A DNA stretch of 64,000 nucleotides from Erwinia sp. JUb26 (GTDB lineage Bacteria; Pseudomonadota; Gammaproteobacteria; Enterobacterales; Enterobacteriaceae), in contig NZ_RJVB01000008.1 of the NCBI RefSeq assembly GCF_003751505.1, forward strand, positions 1 to 64,000, written 5' to 3'. The translations under genes and the position numbers were made by a program. The notes beneath the pieces were generated by a model. It was not told where the DNA came from and searched no databases. It saw only the letters and a list, made by a program, of their open reading frames with translations. This document shows positions 61,975-64,000 of the stretch, piece by piece (position 1 is the stretch's first letter; every line of letters begins with the position of its first letter).

Positions 61975-62961
61975 TCAAACAACGCCGGCACGCAGCATAT
62001 CGTGCATGTGTACCACTCCAAGCAAACGATCGCCGTCGGCCACCATCACGCAGGTAATGTTTTTGTTCTGCATTAAATTCAGGGCGTCTACCGCCAGCGT
62101 ATTGGGCCTGACGCGGATGCCTCCACGGGTCATCACGCTCGCGATGCTGGCGTGCTGGATGTCAATGCCCATATCAAATACGCGGCGCAGGTCACCGTCG
62201 GTAAAAATGCCTTCAATTTTCATCAGGTCGTTGCAGATGACCGTCATCCCCATATTTTTACGGGTAATTTCCAGCAGCGCATCGCGCAGCGACGCATCGC
62301 TGCTGATATGCGGCATCTCGCTCCCGGTATGCATAATATCATCAACCCGCAGCAGCAGCTTACGCCCCAGCGCGCCGCCCGGATGCGACAGCGCGAAGTC
62401 TTCGGCGGTAAAGCCGCGCGCTTTGAGCAGGGCGACCGCCAGCGCGTCCCCCATAACCAGTGTAGCCGTGGTGCTGGTGGTTGGCGCAAGGCCCAGCGGG
62501 CAGGCTTCCTGCGGCACTTTAACACACAGATGAATATCAGCAGCACGCCCCATCGCGCTGTCGGGGCGGCCGGTCATGCAAATCAGGGAAACTTGCAGGC
62601 GTTTCAGCACCGGTATCAGGGCTAAAATTTCGGAAGATTCCCCCGAATTTGAGATGGCGATGACCACATCATTCGGGCTGACCATGCCCAGATCGCCATG
62701 GCTGGCTTCGCCGGGATGGACGAAAAACGCGGGAGTCCCGGTGCTGGCAAAGGTAGCGGCAATTTTTTTGCCGATATGCCCGGACTTGCCCATCCCCATC
62801 ACCACCACTTTACCGCGGCAGCGGGAAATCAGCGCACAGACCTGGCTGAAGTCGTCATTAATGTATTGATCCAGCTGTTCCAGTCCTTCGCGTTCGGTCT
62901 GCAATACCTCTTTTCCGGCTTTTATAAAGTCAAAATCAGTATCGGTAATGATATGCGCCAT
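61975..62961 (-). CDS. kdsD: D-arabinose 5-phosphate isomerase
   Basis: KdsD converts ribulose 5-phosphate to arabinose 5-phosphate, the first step of KDO synthesis. The 328-residue protein has an N-terminal SIS domain (about residues 40-180, GMGKSGHIGKKIAATFASTG) and two C-terminal CBS domains (about 205-328). It follows yrbG by 15 bases. Confidence 0.97.
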   Translation of the reverse strand: MAHIITDTDFDFIKAGKEVLQTEREGLEQLDQYINDDFSQVCALISRCRGKVVVMGMGKSGHIGKKIAATFASTGTPAFFVHPGEASHGDLGMVSPNDVVIAISNSGESSEILALIPVLKRLQVSLICMTGRPDSAMGRAADIHLCVKVPQEACPLGLAPTTSTTATLVMGDALAVALLKARGFTAEDFALSHPGGALGRKLLLRVDDIMHTGSEMPHISSDASLRDALLEITRKNMGMTVICNDLMKIEGIFTDGDLRRVFDMGIDIQHASIASVMTRGGIRVRPNTLAVDALNLMQNKNITCVMVADGDRLLGVVHMHDMLRAGVV

Positions 62962-62976
62962 AACTCTTCAGTCCTT

Positions 62977-63957
62977 TTACCAGAAAGTCACTGAGGGGAA
63001 ACCATACAGCATGACCACCCAGAGGATAAATCCGCACAGCAGCAACGCTCCAGCAACCCGACCAATCCGGCGGTTGCGTTGCAAACAGATCAGCGTAAAC
63101 AGGGCGCTGACGGCCAGCATGACCCAGTAATCGCGGGCAAATGCACTGGCGTCAAAGCTGCCGGGATGAATCAGCGCCGGGATGCCAAGAACAATCACCA
63201 TATTATAAATGTTAGACCCAATCAGGTTGCCGATGGCAATATCATCTTCGCCTTTCAACGCCCCGGCGATCACCGTCGCCAGTTCTGGCAGGCTGGTGCC
63301 CACTGAAATAATGGTCAGCGCAATCACCAGTTCACTGATGCCGAAATAGTCGGCAATCACCGTGGCGTTATCAATCACCATGCGGGTTGAGACCGGCAGT
63401 AAAATCAGCGCAACGGCCAGCCAGAGGAACGCGACGGTATTGCCGACGTCATCACGCGGCAGCTCGGCCAACTGCTCGCGGGTCAGTGTGTCATTATTCT
63501 CACGCTCGGCGCGGCGGGCGATTTTGATGGTACACACCAGCCAACAGGCGGCGATAAAGATCAGCCCCAGTCCGTCATTCCGGCTCAGATAATTGTCGAA
63601 AAGCATGATGCCGCTCAGCAGCGCCACCAGCAGCATCAGCGGCAGCTCGCGACGTATCAGATTTGAATGTACGGTTAGCGGATGCAGCAGTGCCGCACCA
63701 CCGAGGATCAGCAGGATATTGGTAATATTAGAACCGATGGCCGTACCGACGGCGATATCCATTTGACCGTGCGTGGCTGCGGAAAACGAAACAATCAGCT
63801 CGGGGAGGGAAGTGCCGATGCCTACAACGGTCATCCCAATAATAAGCGGCGGGATCCCCAGTGAACGACACAAAATGGCTGCGCTAAACACAAGACGATC
63901 GGCCCCATAAACCAGTAAGGCTAAACCGATAATCAATAGTGCTATAGCTACGAGCAT
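62977..63957 (-). CDS. yrbG: calcium/sodium antiporter YrbG
   Basis: This 326-residue inner-membrane protein is of the Ca/Na exchanger family with about ten membrane segments. The two inverted alpha repeats are visible as GIGTSLPELIVS with GTAIGSNITNIL and SVGTSLPELATV with GNLIGSNIYNMV. Physiological substrate in enteric bacteria is not established. It heads the yrbG-kdsD-kdsC-lptC run. The last 43 bases of the window would hold its promoter. Confidence 0.96.
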   Translation of the reverse strand: MLVAIALLIIGLALLVYGADRLVFSAAILCRSLGIPPLIIGMTVVGIGTSLPELIVSFSAATHGQMDIAVGTAIGSNITNILLILGGAALLHPLTVHSNLIRRELPLMLLVALLSGIMLFDNYLSRNDGLGLIFIAACWLVCTIKIARRAERENNDTLTREQLAELPRDDVGNTVAFLWLAVALILLPVSTRMVIDNATVIADYFGISELVIALTIISVGTSLPELATVIAGALKGEDDIAIGNLIGSNIYNMVIVLGIPALIHPGSFDASAFARDYWVMLAVSALFTLICLQRNRRIGRVAGALLLCGFILWVVMLYGFPSVTFW

Positions 63958-64000
63958 GAAATGTCCTTTTATCGGATATAATCGTCGGTTGCTGCTGGTG

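Overview
The window is a continuous piece of enterobacterial chromosome. It carries almost only housekeeping genes, in an order close to the fis-mreB-argR-rplM-arcB-rpoN stretch of Escherichia coli. Fis appears to differ from the E. coli protein at one residue, and most other products are full-length orthologues. Several features point to an Erwinia/Pantoea-type member of Enterobacterales rather than E. coli: a type II dehydroquinase (aroQ) ahead of accBC, msrPQ next to acuI, lpxP beside fis, a doubled yhcN, and no elbB, yhcC, acrEF or nan genes. The family assignment is inference and the species cannot be named. I see no insertion sequence, prophage, tRNA gene or CRISPR array.

Layout. 1-130: 3' end of a 5S rRNA and its terminator, closing an rRNA operon. 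261-4419: yhdWXYZ polar amino-acid ABC transporter (minus strand). 4754-5674: lpxP. 6152-15735 (minus): yhdT-panF-prmA, dusB-fis, aroQ-accB-accC, msrPQ and acuI. 15961-28322 (plus): csrD, mreBCD, maf, rng, yhdP and tldD. 28404-32702: aaeR diverging from aaeXAB. 33057-34227: yhcO and two tandem yhcN-type genes. 34679-36533: argR and mdh, divergent. 36587-39619: degS, degQ and zapG (minus). 39797-43458: zapE, rplM-rpsI and sspAB (plus). 43555-50944: the unusual pair (minus). 52079-55921: arcB, with arcZ antisense to its end, and mtgA. 55946-63957 (minus): yrbG-kdsD-kdsC-lptC-lptA-lptB-rpoN-hpf-ptsN-rapZ-ptsO.

The most unusual content is at 43555-50944, where E. coli carries gltBD and neighbouring genes. 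An 1841-residue glutamate-synthase-type protein has an N-terminal catalytic Cys after a 20-residue propeptide, an FMN synthase domain, an Fe-S cysteine cluster and a GXGXG domain, plus about 175 extra C-terminal residues. It is followed by a 585-residue CysJ-like FMN/FAD/NADPH diflavin reductase instead of the iron-sulfur subunit GltD. The simplest reading is a two-component glutamate synthase in which a tethered flavodoxin module supplies the electrons. The 1.1 kb region upstream contains two perfect 17-bp NtrC-type palindromes and a plausible sigma-54 promoter pointing towards the pair, suggesting nitrogen control.

Functional themes in the rest: envelope building (mreBCD, mtgA, lptABC, kdsCD, lpxP, yhdP), envelope protein quality control and repair (degS, degQ, msrPQ), nitrogen and phosphotransfer regulation (rpoN, ptsN, ptsO, rapZ, argR), redox control (arcB, arcZ), and translation (rplM, rpsI, prmA, dusB, hpf). 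Start codons were moved from the longest reading frame to the family start for dusB, prmA, aroQ, msrQ, msrP, csrD, mreC, aaeA, yhcO, yhcN, degQ, zapG, sspA, rapZ, lptA and kdsC.
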